A stretch of 64,000 nucleotides of DNA from Providencia huaxiensis (GCF_002843235.3 NZ_CP031123.2:434001-498000); one strand, 5' to 3'; positions 10,532 to 21,295 are shown, counted from the stretch's first letter. Numbers and translations: made by a program. Notes: generated by a model not told the origin, from the sequence alone.

Positions 10532-11626
10532 ATGAACGACTCGAATGATTTTAGTGGTAAAAACGGCAAAGTAAAAGTGATGTATGTCCGCAGTGAAGAG
10601 CAGGACAACAATACAGGTAATGATAAACGCCGAGGCGGTGGCCGTGACGATAGGCGTGGTAATGACAAACGTGGTGGCGATAGACGAGATGGTGCTCGCC
10701 AAGATCGTGGTGGTCGCTCAAGTCGCCCTGAAGGCGGTCGTGAAGGTCGTCGCTCCGATAACCGTAATGATGCACCTCGTGAGCGTTCACCTTGGCGCAC
10801 TGTTTCTAAGCCAGATAGCGAAGAGTTAGCGAATGACCATGGCGGAATTGTTGGTAAGAGTCAAATTGACCCGGAACAGTTGCGTAAGCAGCGCCAAGAA
10901 GAAACCCGTATCTATGGTGAGAATGCATGCCAAGCCATGTTTAAAAACCGCCCTGATGCGATTGTTCGCGCGTGGTTCTTGCAATCTGTCACGCCGCGTT
11001 TTCGTGATGCGCTAAAATGGATGGCTGCAAATCGCAAGGCTTACCATGTTGTCGATGACGAAGAGTTATCGAAAGCATCGGGAACTGAACATCATGGTGG
11101 CGTCTGTTTTATCATCAAAAAACGCGGTGGTATGAGTGCAGATGCTTACTTGCAGCAAGCGACAGGTAATGACTGCGTCTTAGCTCTGGAAGATGTGGGA
11201 AATCCACATAATCTGGGCGGTATTATGCGTAGTTGTGCGCACTTTGGTATCAAAGGTGTGATTTTGCAGGATGCTGGCATGCTGGAGTCTGGTGCGGCAA
11301 TTCGTACCGCAGAAGGTGGTGCTGAGCACATTAAAGCGATTGATGCCGATGGGTTAACGGATACTTTGGATAAATTCCGCAAAGCGGGTTATACCATTGT
11401 GACGACTTCCAGCCATAAAGGCAGCCAAGATCTCGCAAAAGCGAAGTTACCTGCCAAAATGGTATTAGTTTTAGGCCAAGAAAGTGATGGTTTAAGTGAT
11501 AGCACGTGGGACCAAGGTGATATGAGCCTGTATATCGGTGGAACAGGTAAAGTGGAAAGCTTGAACGTGTCTGTTGCAACGGGAATTATGTTGGCGCAGT
11601 GGTGGCAACAAAACCAAGTTAAATAA
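10532..11626 (+). CDS. yfiF: SpoU-family RNA 2'-O-methyltransferase-like protein YfiF
   Basis: 364 aa. Residues 2-20 are conserved ([16 protein letters not shown]). They are followed by about 70 residues of Arg/Gly/Asp-rich low complexity, then a substrate-binding domain ([10 protein letters not shown]) and a SpoU/TrmH catalytic domain with the knot motifs [27 protein letters not shown] and [11 protein letters not shown]. The target RNA is not established, though the fold predicts S-adenosylmethionine-dependent ribose methylation. ATG at 10532 with AGGGG 6 nt upstream; a GTG lies one codon earlier. The Arg/Gly tract is longer than in E. coli and may bind RNA non-specifically. Confidence 0.93.
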   Translation: MNDSNDFSGKNGKVKVMYVRSEEQDNNTGNDKRRGGGRDDRRGNDKRGGDRRDGARQDRGGRSSRPEGGREGRRSDNRNDAPRERSPWRTVSKPDSEELANDHGGIVGKSQIDPEQLRKQRQEETRIYGENACQAMFKNRPDAIVRAWFLQSVTPRFRDALKWMAANRKAYHVVDDEELSKASGTEHHGGVCFIIKKRGGMSADAYLQQATGNDCVLALEDVGNPHNLGGIMRSCAHFGIKGVILQDAGMLESGAAIRTAEGGAEHIKAIDADGLTDTLDKFRKAGYTIVTTSSHKGSQDLAKAKLPAKMVLVLGQESDGLSDSTWDQGDMSLYIGGTGKVESLNVSVATGIMLAQWWQQNQVK

Positions 11627-11641
11627 TACTTTTCCGTTATA

Positions 11642-11702
11642 AGATATCTAAAGCCATACATAAAAGGATGTATTTCCAGCTATGTATGGCTTTTTGATAT
11701 CT
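11642..11702. terminator. Bidirectional terminator between yfiF and emrB
   Basis: Long stem AAAGCCATACATA (11650-11662) with TATGTATGGCTTT (11681-11693), extended by AGATATC/GATATCT further out, with T runs on both strands. It serves the convergent yfiF and emrB. Confidence 0.92.
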
Positions 11703-11733
11703 GTCATCAAGACGACTTAGTGGGATGGGCTCA

Positions 11734-13269
11734 TTAATGAGCGCCACCGTCTTTTGACCCCGCCCCAAATGGTGGCTTAGCGAACCAGACAATCACCATC
11801 AGTAGGATAAAAATTCCAGCTGAGAGCCAAAATATCTCATTGGCTGACATAATCAGCCCTTGGTCAGTAATGGTTTTAGCAAGGTAGGCTGCACTTTGCT
11901 GCTCATTCATACCAATTTTCGCCAACTCACTGTACATCTGTTGGGCATTTGGGTTGTATGGATTAACAAACTCAGCAAGGTTTTCATGGTGCATTGACTC
12001 TCTTTGGGTCCACATAGTTGTGGTAATCGATGTCCCAATTGCTCCAGCTAAGGTTCGAGTAAAGTTGGACAAACTAGATGCAGAGGCCATTTTTTCTGGT
12101 GGTAGGCCAGATAATGTAATGGTTGTCAAAGGCATAAAGAAACAAGCGATAGCTAAGCCCTGCACAAATTGTGGCCATGCGGCTTCGGCAAAACTCATTC
12201 CAGGTTCGAAAGTATAAGCACGCCAATAGTAACAAACGGCATAGATAATAAAGCTGAATGTAACTAAATAACGCATATCAATTCGGTTACCAAAGCGCCC
12301 TATAATTGGCGTAATCAGCAGTGGTAATAACCCTACAGGAGCAGAGGCTAGTCCAGCCCAGGTCGCGGTATAACCATAAACCTCTTGCAGCAATTGCGGC
12401 AGTAGTACAATCGTCCCAAAATAGAGCATGTAAGCGAGACTTAAGGACAAACAGCCAATCGTAAAGTTGCGTTCTTTAAACAGGGACAAGTCGATGACAG
12501 GATGGTCGTCTGTGAGCTCCCAAACAATTAAAAAGGAAATTGCGACAACGGCAATAACGGTTAGGACGATAATTTCAGTCGAGTTAAACCAATCCAACTC
12601 TTTGCCTTGGTCAAGCATGATTTGTAAAGCACCAATACCGACAACCAATAATACCAAACCAATAGTATCAATACGCTGAATGGATATTTTAGTTTCACGG
12701 CCTTTTAAGGTACGCATGATGGCAAAAATAATCGCAATACTAAATGGCACATTGATAAAGAATATCCAGCCCCAATGGTAGTTATCACTAATATAACCAC
12801 CAAGAATCGGTCCGCAAATAGGAGCAATAACGATAGTCATTGACCAAAGGGCGAGGGCCATGTTGCGTTTGGCGGGAGGATAATTATTAAGCAGCAAGCT
12901 TTGAGACAAAGGAATGAGCGGCCCTGCAACTAAACCTTGTAAAACACGGAATAAGATCAGCATTTCTAAGCTGCCAGAAATACCGCACAGCCATGAAGTT
13001 AAAGCGAATAAGCCTGTAGACCATAAAAATAGCCTGACTTCACCAATCCTACGCGCTAGCCAACCAGTGACAGGGATGGAGATGGCATTGGCAACACCGA
13101 AAGAGGTTATTACCCATGTCCCTTGTGAGTTGGATGCCCCTAAGTTTCCAGCAATGGTTGGAATAGCTACGTTAGCAATTGTGGAATCAAGAACTTGCAT
13201 AAATGTTGCCAACGAAAGGGCAATCGTCATCCAGGCGAGTTTTGATCCCGTTAAAGGTGCTGTCGTCAC
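11734..13269 (-). CDS. emrB: Multidrug efflux MFS permease EmrB (DHA2 family)
   Basis: 511 aa, E. coli EmrB size, with 14 predicted membrane spans. It is the inner-membrane proton-driven pump of the EmrAB-TolC system for hydrophobic uncouplers and drugs. Signatures include LDSTIANVAIPTIAGNLG in span 1 and GPLIPLSQSLLLNNYPPAKR around the motif C/loop region. It ends WFAKPPFGAG. The GTG start at 13269 is supported by GGAGG 7 nt upstream. It follows emrA with 14 bp between them. Confidence 0.97.
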   Translation of the reverse strand: MTTAPLTGSKLAWMTIALSLATFMQVLDSTIANVAIPTIAGNLGASNSQGTWVITSFGVANAISIPVTGWLARRIGEVRLFLWSTGLFALTSWLCGISGSLEMLILFRVLQGLVAGPLIPLSQSLLLNNYPPAKRNMALALWSMTIVIAPICGPILGGYISDNYHWGWIFFINVPFSIAIIFAIMRTLKGRETKISIQRIDTIGLVLLVVGIGALQIMLDQGKELDWFNSTEIIVLTVIAVVAISFLIVWELTDDHPVIDLSLFKERNFTIGCLSLSLAYMLYFGTIVLLPQLLQEVYGYTATWAGLASAPVGLLPLLITPIIGRFGNRIDMRYLVTFSFIIYAVCYYWRAYTFEPGMSFAEAAWPQFVQGLAIACFFMPLTTITLSGLPPEKMASASSLSNFTRTLAGAIGTSITTTMWTQRESMHHENLAEFVNPYNPNAQQMYSELAKIGMNEQQSAAYLAKTITDQGLIMSANEIFWLSAGIFILLMVIVWFAKPPFGAGSKDGGAH

Positions 13270-13283
13270 GATTGCACCTCCAC

Positions 13284-14465
13284 CTATTGATTTCCTAGGT
13301 TATTATTAATTATCTCAGTAACTATTTTGTCTGCAGGAGACATATCCACAGCTAATGCAGCGGTATGGTAAGCTGGTGTATCACGCATCCCTTTAGAAAG
13401 CACTTTGCCGTTTTTATCTAACGTATCAACTGTTACTTCGGTGGATAAACCGATACGTAGTGGATGCTCTTCAAGCTGAGTTTTATCTAAGGAAATGCGC
13501 ACAGGAAGGCGCTGGACTACTTTGATCCAGTTACCACTGGCATTTTGTGCAGGTAATAAAGAGAATGCGCTACCTGTTCCCATATCAAGTCCCACAACAG
13601 TGCCGCTGAATACGATATCTTTACCGTAAAAGTCAGTCGTGACCTTCGCTGGCTGGCCGATACGCATATCTGCAAGTTGTGTTTCTTTAAAGTTCGCATC
13701 AATCCACATCCCCTCGGAAGGGACAATAGCCATTAACGGTGTTGAAGGGGTGATTTGTGAGCCTACTTGTACACTGCGACGAGAAACATAGCCATCAACA
13801 GGGCTGACAATTTTCGTTCGTTGTAAAGTCAGCCAAGCATTTCTAACTTGGGTCGCTGCTTGCTCTACAGCTGGCTGTTTTTCAATTGAGGTATTTAGAA
13901 CGATGGCTTGATTCGCATTATATTGTTCTATTGCCACGTCTAATGCCGCTTTAGCACTGACAACGGCTTCTCTAGCGTGCTGCAGTTCTTCTTTACCAAT
14001 AACATGGCTGCTGCCTAACACTTCTCGACGTTTTAAATCATTCTGTAAGCGGTTTAATTCAGAACGTTTTACCTGAATATTGGCTTGGAGCTGGCGGCTA
14101 TTAACCATGTGCTGGCGGGTCTGACGGACGCTGTTTGCTAATTCTGTTTTTGCTTTATCTAGAGTTAGCTCTGCATCACGTGGGTCGAGTTCAACCAAAA
14201 CGGTGCCACTTGTCACAAAATCGGTATTATCCACATTGACCGTCATGACGCTCCCGGAAACTTGGGATTGTATTTGTACTTGATTTCCTGCGACATAAGC
14301 GTTGTCTGTTGACTCATAGTGGCGAAGAACGAGATACCAGTAGACCGCCCAGCCAACGCCTATAATAATAAATAATAGTGTCAAAAAGATAAGCGCACTT
14401 TTGCGTTGTCTTTTTTTATTTCGTTGGGGAGTTTGCGTTTGTTGCATTTCCTCAGGGGAACTCAT
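13284..14465 (-). CDS. emrA: Membrane fusion protein EmrA
   Basis: 393 aa. A cytoplasmic basic N terminus is followed by one membrane span (ALIFLTLLFIIIGVGWAVYW, about 24-43), then a biotinyl-lipoyl half-motif (YVAGNQVQIQSQVSGSVMTV), a long alpha-hairpin (about 100-200) and a beta-barrel domain (MWIDANFKETQLADMRIGQ). It links EmrB to the outer-membrane channel TolC across the periplasm. Second gene of the mprA-emrA-emrB operon. Confidence 0.97.
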   Translation of the reverse strand: MSSPEEMQQTQTPQRNKKRQRKSALIFLTLLFIIIGVGWAVYWYLVLRHYESTDNAYVAGNQVQIQSQVSGSVMTVNVDNTDFVTSGTVLVELDPRDAELTLDKAKTELANSVRQTRQHMVNSRQLQANIQVKRSELNRLQNDLKRREVLGSSHVIGKEELQHAREAVVSAKAALDVAIEQYNANQAIVLNTSIEKQPAVEQAATQVRNAWLTLQRTKIVSPVDGYVSRRSVQVGSQITPSTPLMAIVPSEGMWIDANFKETQLADMRIGQPAKVTTDFYGKDIVFSGTVVGLDMGTGSAFSLLPAQNASGNWIKVVQRLPVRISLDKTQLEEHPLRIGLSTEVTVDTLDKNGKVLSKGMRDTPAYHTAALAVDMSPADKIVTEIINNNLGNQ

Positions 14466-14504
14466 ACTCGTATTTCTCCATTTCTATGGATAAGGATCAC
14501 GGTT

Positions 14505-14537
14505 GTTTCCAGTAGTTAGGTGTTAACCACTGGAAAC
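14505..14537. repeat. Inverted repeat in the mprA-emrA intergenic region
   Basis: GTTTCCAGT (14505-14513) and ACTGGAAAC (14529-14537) form a perfect 9-bp stem with a 15-nt loop. There is no T run. It could be an mRNA hairpin adjusting emrA expression relative to mprA, or an operator; the sequence does not decide. Confidence 0.55.
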
Positions 14538-14681
14538 TGAGACTACAAATGATTTTGCTGTTTGATGGGATATCGTAAAGCATAAGGGTGAAAGGATAAT
14601 GATATATTATTGGCTGAAAAGTTTTTTTTCACCGTTGAGCTTAAGAATGGCTCAAATACATTAACCTTACAAAAGTTATGG

Positions 14682-15197
14682 TTAATCTTTTATAGTATCC
14701 AGTTTTGTCAGTAATTTACGCATTAGCGCATTAAGTTGTTGTTTTTCATCAGTATCTAAAACAGACCAAATATCAATTAATGCGCTGTGCTGAGGTGGTA
14801 ATAGACCATTTAAAAATTCAGCTCCTTTTTCTGTGAGGTGTAGATGAAGGCAACGTCTATCATTGTGACTCTCTTTGCGTTCAATCCAACCATTTTTTTC
14901 CAGTTCATCTGCAATGCGTGTCGCATTGGTTCGTGAGGAACCAAGGGCAGCACTGAGTTCAGATGGCTGAATACTGCGGGAGTCTTTTGTATCAAGGATC
15001 ATGAGCGCCATAAATAGTGTTTCATTAATACCTTGGGACCTTAACATATTATTTCGCGCTTCAAGTAATTTCCCATGAACATGCATGCATAGGCGTGTTA
15101 GGAGAATTTCTTGATACGGAATAGGGCTTTCACGTGAATCTTGCTGTTCTACACGAGTATTGAGTAACTCTTCAGTAGGTGTAAATGAACTTTCCAT
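14682..15197 (-). CDS. mprA: MarR-family repressor MprA (EmrR)
   Basis: 171 aa. MarR winged helix: [15 protein letters not shown], then the recognition helix [22 protein letters not shown] and the wing [16 protein letters not shown]. In E. coli MprA represses the mprA-emrAB operon and releases DNA when it binds uncouplers or salicylate-like drugs. The gene leads the same operon here. ATG at 15197 with AAGGT upstream. A perfect 19-bp palindrome about 130 bp upstream is a candidate operator. Confidence 0.96.
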   Translation of the reverse strand: MESSFTPTEELLNTRVEQQDSRESPIPYQEILLTRLCMHVHGKLLEARNNMLRSQGINETLFMALMILDTKDSRSIQPSELSAALGSSRTNATRIADELEKNGWIERKESHNDRRCLHLHLTEKGAEFLNGLLPPQHSALIDIWSVLDTDEKQQLNALMRKLLTKLDTIKD

Positions 15198-15329
15198 TAT
15201 TGGGATACCTTATTAGTTTCAGTTGGTAAGATTACAACTGTCATCAACCATCTAAATGGTATATTAAAAGATAGAATTAGCAATTGTACTTAATTAATAT
15301 CGCCGATTTTATTTTGATAATGATACATG

Positions 15330-15348
15330 ATTCATAAATTTTATGAAT
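15330..15348. promoter_or_regulatory. Perfect palindrome upstream of mprA, candidate MprA operator
   Basis: ATTCATAAA-T-TTTATGAAT, two perfect 9-bp arms around one base. The size and symmetry fit MarR-family operators, and it is about 130 bp upstream of the mprA start. MprA binding is inference only; the distance is on the long side. Confidence 0.4.
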
Positions 15349-15793
15349 GTAATTTACCTATTTTAGTATAGCGTACTAACTATTTTATACTGATAGTGTC
15401 ACTTTTGGTTGCGAAATAACCAATTCAACACTTAATTAAAGGCTAATTTCAATCATATGAAACAATATATAATCACATGACATTAACTCAATACCATTTT
15501 TTTTGTTACCCAATAATTACAACTTAGATAGATACACTTATATCATAAGTATAACCACCTATTTTTGTATAATTAAAACATTATTTGACGTAACAGTAAT
15601 TTGAGATTTTAACAGTTATACTACCTTCTTAAAGAGTCATTGTATTTGTTTAACTGTGTCATTCGCTAATATTTACTTTGTTTATTATTACAGTTGATAA
15701 CTATTGGTTCTATGATAAACGGTCTACTACTTCAACATATTGGTAGATAAGATTGAGGCACATAACTTCAATGTATTATGATTTTTTATCTAT

Positions 15794-15817
15794 TTATGAG
15801 ACCTCTTATGAGACCTC
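15794..15817. repeat. 12-bp perfect tandem duplication
   Basis: TTATGAGACCTC occurs twice in direct succession (15794-15805, 15806-15817) in non-coding DNA just after the 3' end of the MFS gene. Confidence 0.85.
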
Positions 15818-15862
15818 AAAAATCGTTCTCTCAAAATGCATTGATGCCAGTATGAGTAATAA

Positions 15863-17062
15863 CTAGTCATCAGTTATGGTGATGATGGGATCAAAACGAA
15901 TGCCAATAGCCCAAATGATTAAACTTAGGGTCGTCAAAATTGCTCCTGCAACTGCTACGCCTTCCCAACCTGCATGTTCATAGGCATAACCTGAAAGCAG
16001 GGAACCGAGTGCTCCACCTATGAAATAACTCGTCATATAGCCGGCCGTTAGGCGATTACGCGCTTCAGGTAATATACGATATAACGTACTCTGGCTCGTG
16101 ACATGAACGGCTTGCACCGCAAGGTCTAGCACCAAAACCCCGATGATAAACGCGACGAGAGAATATTTAGCTAAACCGATGGGGATCCAGGACAATAGTA
16201 ATAAAACCAATCCGATTGTTGTGATGATTTTTCCTTTACCTTTATCGACAAGATGCCCTGCTTGGGAGGCCATCAGTGCGCCTGCGGCACCGACTAAGCC
16301 AAATAAGCCAATAGTCCCTTCGGAGTAATTGAATGGCGGGCTGGCTAACAAAAAAGCCATTGCGGTCCATAATAAACCAAAGTTGGCAAATGATAATGCA
16401 CCTAGGGAAGCACGTACCGCAAGCACTGGGGTCCCAAAAAATAGTCGGCCAATAGAGCAAATAAGCTGAAAATAGTTTAAGTTGGTTTTTTGATGGTAAC
16501 GAGGGAGTTTAATTGCTAGAACAATCATTAACAGCATTAATAATGCAAAAGCCACCCAATAGATAGCGCGCCAGCCACCGACCATAGCAACAGCGCCTGA
16601 AACCGTTCTTGCAAGTAGAATTCCCAGTAATAGCCCACTCATGATCATCCCCACCGCTTTACCGCGTTTATGTGGTTTAGCAATAGACGCAGCGAGTGGG
16701 ATCAGGACTTGTGCAACAACCGAAAATAGCCCTGTCAGGGCAGTGCCTAAAAGGATTTGCCAAATATTATTTGAAAGCGCTGTAATTAATAACCCTAATG
16801 CCGAAAGAAAGGTCATGGTTAAAATTAAACGCTTGCGTTCAAACAAATCTCCCAGCGGGACTAAAAAAAGTAAACCTGCCGCATAGCCCAGTTGGGCCGC
16901 GGTGACAATAAACCCAGCCATATTCGTGGTTAAATTAAACTGCTCCGCAATGGTGTCTAAAAGCGGTTGAGCATAGTAATTACTGGCAACGACGAGACCT
17001 GTGGCAATGGCCATTAAAATAGTGAGGCCTGTTGTTAGCTCTGCAGTTTGGGTCTGTTTCAT
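15863..17062 (-). CDS. ygaY: MFS transporter, YgaY-type
   Basis: 399 aa, about 12 membrane spans. MFS hallmarks include GYAAGLLFLVPLGDLFERKRLIL (motif A in the loop between spans 2 and 3) and VLIPLAASIAKPHKRGKAVGMIMSG. The gene lies between proX and mprA, the same slot as E. coli K-12 ygaY, which is a broken gene; here the frame is intact throughout. The substrate is unknown; sugar or drug efflux is possible for the family. ATG at 17062. Confidence 0.82.
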   Translation of the reverse strand: MKQTQTAELTTGLTILMAIATGLVVASNYYAQPLLDTIAEQFNLTTNMAGFIVTAAQLGYAAGLLFLVPLGDLFERKRLILTMTFLSALGLLITALSNNIWQILLGTALTGLFSVVAQVLIPLAASIAKPHKRGKAVGMIMSGLLLGILLARTVSGAVAMVGGWRAIYWVAFALLMLLMIVLAIKLPRYHQKTNLNYFQLICSIGRLFFGTPVLAVRASLGALSFANFGLLWTAMAFLLASPPFNYSEGTIGLFGLVGAAGALMASQAGHLVDKGKGKIITTIGLVLLLLSWIPIGLAKYSLVAFIIGVLVLDLAVQAVHVTSQSTLYRILPEARNRLTAGYMTSYFIGGALGSLLSGYAYEHAGWEGVAVAGAILTTLSLIIWAIGIRFDPIITITDD

Positions 17063-17141
17063 GAGGATTACCTATTATTAGCTAGGCGACTACTATAAAC
17101 AAAATTTATTACCTTGGTTTATTTCTTTTTGTCATTGATGC

Positions 17142-17166
17142 AAAAAAGCCACCGGTTAGGGTGGCT
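17142..17166 (-). terminator. Terminator of the proVWX operon
   Basis: On the minus strand AGCCACC-CTAACC-GGTGGCT is followed by a run of six T, about 25 nt after the proX stop. Confidence 0.9.
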
Positions 17167-17191
17167 AAGGTTATAATCGGGTTGTTTGTTC

Positions 17192-18187
17192 TTACTTAGC
17201 AGCGGCTTGCGCTTCCTTTACCCAACCGTCAAAAGTGGATTGGTGAGCTTTGATCCAAGCATTTGTGTGGCGCTGAATGTCTGATTGTGATGCTTCACCG
17301 TTATGCATTCTTAAATTCTGCGCATTAATATCGGCAATAGGCAGCTTCATTACTTCAAATAATTTTGCCGCAGCAGGGTTATCCGCTGCCCATTTTTTAT
17401 TGGCGACAATATGCATGGTATTTGGTGGGAAACCATAGTTTTTTCCGTTAGGTAATGCTGTATCTGTTTTTTCACCATTTGGCATTGATGAGAATGGCAC
17501 TTCTAACCAGACCACGTCACGACCCGGCTTGAGGACATCACTTATCCAGTAAGGCGTCCACGTATAATATAAAATAGGCTTACCTTCTTTATATCGGGTA
17601 ATGGTATCCGCCATCATCGCGGCGTAGTTACCTTGGTTATGGTCGACGGTTTTTTCTAGGTCATAAGCTTTTAAATGGTTATTAATAGCAGCTTCACAGC
17701 CCCAACCTGGGTTACATCCCGTTAAATCCGCTTTACCATTACCATTTGAATCGAAGAGTTTAGCAATTTTAGGGTCTTTGAGTTGTTCAACATTGGTAAT
17801 GTTGTATTTCTCAGCCGTTTTTTTGTCGATAAGGTAGCCTTGAGCCGCATTGACAACATAGTTGCCTTGACGATAGAACACATTATCACCGCCAGCGGCG
17901 TCATATTGCGCATTATGTAAAGGAACCCAGCTGGTGGCTAAGTAAGTCGCATCACCGTTCGCAATAGATGCGTAAGCCACGTTATAGTCGACCTCTTTGA
18001 TAGGCTGAACATCATAGCCGAGCTCTTCAAGGGCTTTCGCCACAATCAGTGTTTGGAACGTTTCCTCACTGATCGTACTTTGTACAGGGTTAATTTTTAT
18101 CCCTTTGCCCGGAAGGTCGTCCGCACTTGCTAATGGGACGGTAAATATGGCTGTTAGTGCAGATGCAAGAATGATTTTATGTTTCAT
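17192..18187 (-). CDS. proX: Glycine betaine/proline-betaine periplasmic binding protein ProX
   Basis: 331 aa from the ATG at 18187, which has GAGGGA upstream and starts the signal peptide [22 protein letters not shown]; a start at 18265 would put 26 residues before it. The mature protein has the ProX pattern [29 protein letters not shown] and the ligand-contacting YTWTPYW. It delivers glycine betaine and proline betaine to ProVW under osmotic stress. Last gene of proVWX, 102 bp after proW. Confidence 0.97.
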   Translation of the reverse strand: MKHKIILASALTAIFTVPLASADDLPGKGIKINPVQSTISEETFQTLIVAKALEELGYDVQPIKEVDYNVAYASIANGDATYLATSWVPLHNAQYDAAGGDNVFYRQGNYVVNAAQGYLIDKKTAEKYNITNVEQLKDPKIAKLFDSNGNGKADLTGCNPGWGCEAAINNHLKAYDLEKTVDHNQGNYAAMMADTITRYKEGKPILYYTWTPYWISDVLKPGRDVVWLEVPFSSMPNGEKTDTALPNGKNYGFPPNTMHIVANKKWAADNPAAAKLFEVMKLPIADINAQNLRMHNGEASQSDIQRHTNAWIKAHQSTFDGWVKEAQAAAK

Positions 18188-18289
18188 TATATTGTTCCCT
18201 CTGTTTTTTCGCAGCGAGCTTGGCTTTAAAGTTAAGAGCCAAGTTAGGTGCCACGTGAATGGCACTCAGGTGAATGGAGGATATTTTGA

Positions 18290-19465
18290 TTAATGGTTTT
18301 TTTTACAAAATGGGCGCATAACTAACCCAATAGGGCCTTTTTGATACCAACGACATGATGTTTTGCCGCGCGTATCTTGCCCCAAAGATTGGGTAAAACG
18401 GTCTAAAATGATAGCTAGAATAACAATACCGACCCCTCCGACAGACGCGAGACCCATATCAAGGCGACCAATACCGCGTAAGACCATTTGGCCTAAGCCC
18501 CCGACGGCGATCATTGATGCGATAACAACCATCGACAGCGCTAACATCAAGGTTTGGTTTACCCCGGCCATAATAGTTGGCATCGCCAATGGCAATTGCA
18601 CTTTAAATAGCATTTGGCGGGGACTTGCACCGAATGATTCAGCGGCTTCAATTAAGTCAGCTGGGACTTGTTTGATCCCTAAAATGGTCAAACGAATAAT
18701 TGGCGGTAGAGCAAATATTATGGTGACGACGACACCAGGCACATTACCGATACCAAATAACATAACAATCGGGACTAAATAGACGAATGCGGGTGTGGTT
18801 TGCATCGCATCAAGTAATGGGCGAATAACTTTAGCCGCTCTATCACTACGCGCTAGCCAAATACCTAGCGGTAGTCCTATCACAATACAAAATAGTAAAG
18901 ACGTGAGGACTAGAGAGAGTGTCACCATGGCTTCAGACCAAGCCCCAATTGCTCCGATGGCTATCATCGAAATAAATGTGGCCACACCCATTGCACGTCC
19001 CGCTAATTGCCAAGCGAGTAACGCGAAAATGATAATGGCAACGGGGGACGGGAGTGAGGTAAGAAATTGTTCAAACCCACTCAAAATGAAATCAATAGGA
19101 GCACGTATTCCTTGGAATACAGGACGAAAGTTGAGGACAACCCAGTCAATTGCATGTGCAACCCATGAATCAAGGGGGAGCAGCGTGTGCTGGAAGGGAT
19201 CCATAATATTAAACTGGTCGGGTATGATGCTATCTGTTGGGGCGGCATCAAGCCAATCACTCGAGCTGGTATCAGCAGGTGTTGTTGTGTCTGATGCATT
19301 GCCCCAAGGATCATCCGCAGACGTATTTGTCTCGCTAGAGCTTGTCGCTGCCCATGGATCATCAGCTGGTGTATTTTCAGTACCTTGTGTTGGTGTATCA
19401 GTGACTTCAGTATCAGCCCATGGATCTTGCTGGTTAGTTGTTGTTTCTTGATTTTGCTTACTCAT
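18290..19465 (-). CDS. proW: Glycine betaine ABC transporter permease ProW
   Basis: 391 aa; E. coli ProW is 354. The extra length is an N-terminal acidic tail with repeated DPW units (QDPWADT, DDPWAAT, DDPWGNA, then SSDWLDA, residues about 12-72). The rest follows Pro[15 protein letters not shown], membrane spans from about residue 130, and the EAA loop [30 protein letters not shown] that docks on ProV. The start overlaps proV by 8 bp. Confidence 0.97.
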   Translation of the reverse strand: MSKQNQETTTNQQDPWADTEVTDTPTQGTENTPADDPWAATSSSETNTSADDPWGNASDTTTPADTSSSDWLDAAPTDSIIPDQFNIMDPFQHTLLPLDSWVAHAIDWVVLNFRPVFQGIRAPIDFILSGFEQFLTSLPSPVAIIIFALLAWQLAGRAMGVATFISMIAIGAIGAWSEAMVTLSLVLTSLLFCIVIGLPLGIWLARSDRAAKVIRPLLDAMQTTPAFVYLVPIVMLFGIGNVPGVVVTIIFALPPIIRLTILGIKQVPADLIEAAESFGASPRQMLFKVQLPLAMPTIMAGVNQTLMLALSMVVIASMIAVGGLGQMVLRGIGRLDMGLASVGGVGIVILAIILDRFTQSLGQDTRGKTSCRWYQKGPIGLVMRPFCKKNH

Positions 19466-20657
19466 TTGGTGTCTCCTTATCCAGCGCTTGTAACAGCATT
19501 CCTTTTGAAATCACGCCCAAATACCGGTTTTTTTCGTTAATAACCGGAACGGCGCAAGGGGCCTGTGCTACTGTAGAAATAACTTCATTTAAGGATGTAT
19601 CACCTTGAATTGGTTCGATATCAGTTAAAATTGCGGCTTCAATACCTGCTTTTTCATGAAGCGCTTTTTCTAAGGATTCAACAGAAACCACACCGGCAAA
19701 AGTATGTCCTCGAGAAATTAAATAACCGTGATAGCGATCTTCATCGTTAAGGACTTTTAGCGCGGAGCGAGGACCAAAACCCGGTGCGATGTGCAATAGG
19801 GCATTTGGTCGTCTGCGTGCGATGTCCTTAGCACTGAAAACTTGGCTGATATCCACACCGCGGAAAAAGGTCTTAACGTAGTCATTCGCAGGGTTATTGA
19901 GTATCTCATCAGGTGTGCCGACTTGAACGACAACGCCTCCTTGCATAATGGCAATGCGGTCACCAATTCTCATGGCTTCATCAAGATCATGGGAAATAAA
20001 GACAATCGTGCGTTGTTTGTCCCCTTGCAAGGAGAGCAGTTCATCTTGCATTTCTGTACGAATTAGTGGGTCGAGGGCTGAGAATGCTTCATCCATTAAC
20101 AGAATATCTGGGTCATTGGCGAGTGCTCTGGCTAACCCGATACGTTGGCGCATCCCGCCAGATAGCTCATCTGGATATGAATTTGCCCATTTTTCAAGGT
20201 TAACTTGCTCAAGCGCATTCATGGCTTTCTTATGGCGCTCTTCTTTTGGGATACCAGAAAGTTCCATGCCAAAAGCGGTGTTATCGATGACGTTCATATG
20301 TGGCATCAACGCAAAGGATTGAAACACCATACTAATTTTTGTTCGCCTAACTTCGCGCAGTGCTTTGTCAGAGATATTGGAAATATCTTCTCCGTCTATC
20401 ATGACTTGCCCGCTAGTTGGTTCTATCAGGCGATTGAGGAGGCGCACCAAGGTCGATTTCCCTGAGCCAGAAAGTCCCATGACAACAAAGATTTCGCCTT
20501 CTTCAATCGTCAGATTAACATCTTGAACACCTACGGTAAGGCCTGTTTTTTCAAAGATATCATCTTTATTCATACCTGATTCTAATAGCTTAAATGCTTG
20601 ATCAGGATTATCCCCAAATATTTTATATAAATTTTTAACTTGTAATTTTATTGCCAT
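19458..20657 (-). CDS. proV: Glycine betaine ABC transporter ATPase ProV
   Basis: 399 aa. ATP-binding motifs: Walker [10 protein letters not shown] (about 59-67), signature [15 protein letters not shown], Walker [15 protein letters not shown]-loop FISHDLDEA. Tandem CBS domains fill the C-terminal 120 residues ([18 protein letters not shown] and [17 protein letters not shown]) and sense ionic strength in related systems. First gene of proVWX. Confidence 0.98.
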   Translation of the reverse strand: MAIKLQVKNLYKIFGDNPDQAFKLLESGMNKDDIFEKTGLTVGVQDVNLTIEEGEIFVVMGLSGSGKSTLVRLLNRLIEPTSGQVMIDGEDISNISDKALREVRRTKISMVFQSFALMPHMNVIDNTAFGMELSGIPKEERHKKAMNALEQVNLEKWANSYPDELSGGMRQRIGLARALANDPDILLMDEAFSALDPLIRTEMQDELLSLQGDKQRTIVFISHDLDEAMRIGDRIAIMQGGVVVQVGTPDEILNNPANDYVKTFFRGVDISQVFSAKDIARRRPNALLHIAPGFGPRSALKVLNDEDRYHGYLISRGHTFAGVVSVESLEKALHEKAGIEAAILTDIEPIQGDTSLNEVISTVAQAPCAVPVINEKNRYLGVISKGMLLQALDKETPNE

Positions 20658-21270
20658 ATATTATTTACCCAATTTTCAATCAACAAGGAAGATAAATTAC
20701 CTATATTGAATGTGATGAATTCTATAGTGGTAGTTAACACTATGTTTCCTAACTATGCTTCCTAACTATGATTATCCTTTGAAAATTATTAGGGCAGAGA
20801 TTCCTATATTTAGTTTAATGGGCTAGTTAATTATGGATTAAATTCAAATTCCTCCGTTTGAGTTATTAGTAAAATTTGCAAGCAATAAACCCTAGCATAA
20901 TAAAATTAGCTGACAACCCTAGGTTAAGTATAATTAATCAAAAAATTAGAGAGGAATAATGATTTTATTAGTGTAAATAAAATCGATATCTAAGCTATAT
21001 ACTAATAACCTCTATAATATTCATGTTAGTGTTAACTCGCTGGTGAGATTGAATTTATTTAAAAATAATTTACTTTTAATTTATCAATGTGGGGATTACA
21101 TGCTCTGTTCTATTTTTAGGTGAAACAGATGCTGGATTGATGGGTGAAAAAAAAGAAATTAACAGTAAATGTATTAATTAAATTTATCTAAAATAAAGTG
21201 AAACTTGATTGAATTGAGAAATAAGACCAGATTAACTCATTAAAAATGAATAATTGAACAGATATACATA
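20658..21270. other. proU upstream intergenic region
   Basis: About 610 bp of AT-rich DNA between proV and the nrdF terminators, with no credible ORF. It must hold the proVWX promoter; AT-rich DNA here fits the H-NS silencing known for E. coli proU, but no promoter could be assigned with confidence. TTCCTAACTATG is repeated at 20746-20757 and 20759-20770, one base apart. Confidence 0.6.
20746..20770. repeat. 12-bp direct repeat upstream of proV
   Basis: TTCCTAACTATG twice with a single C between, about 90-110 bp upstream of the proV start. Confidence 0.8.
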
Positions 21271-21295
21271 TAAAAAACGAACCTAATTGTTCGTT
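21271..21295 (-). terminator. Second terminator downstream of nrdF
   Basis: On the minus strand ACGAAC-AATTAG-GTTCGT is followed by six T. It lies about 100 bp beyond the nrdF stop and backs up the nearer hairpin. Confidence 0.75.

Larger units (their letters stand above)
15198..15862. other. Intergenic region between ygaY-type gene and mprA
   Basis: 665 bp, very AT-rich, no credible ORF. It should hold the mprA promoter at the low-coordinate end. It contains a perfect palindrome at 15330-15348 and a 12-bp tandem duplication at 15794-15817, listed separately. ygaZ and ygaH, which lie here in E. coli, are absent. Confidence 0.7.

Noticed and set aside
10516..10829. Arg- or His-rich ORFs opposite and out of frame with yfiF
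   Set aside because: Shadows of the Arg/Gly-rich low-complexity tract of the real gene.
18795..19451. 218-codon antisense ORF over proW
   Set aside because: Mirror of the proW low-complexity N terminus; no independent support.
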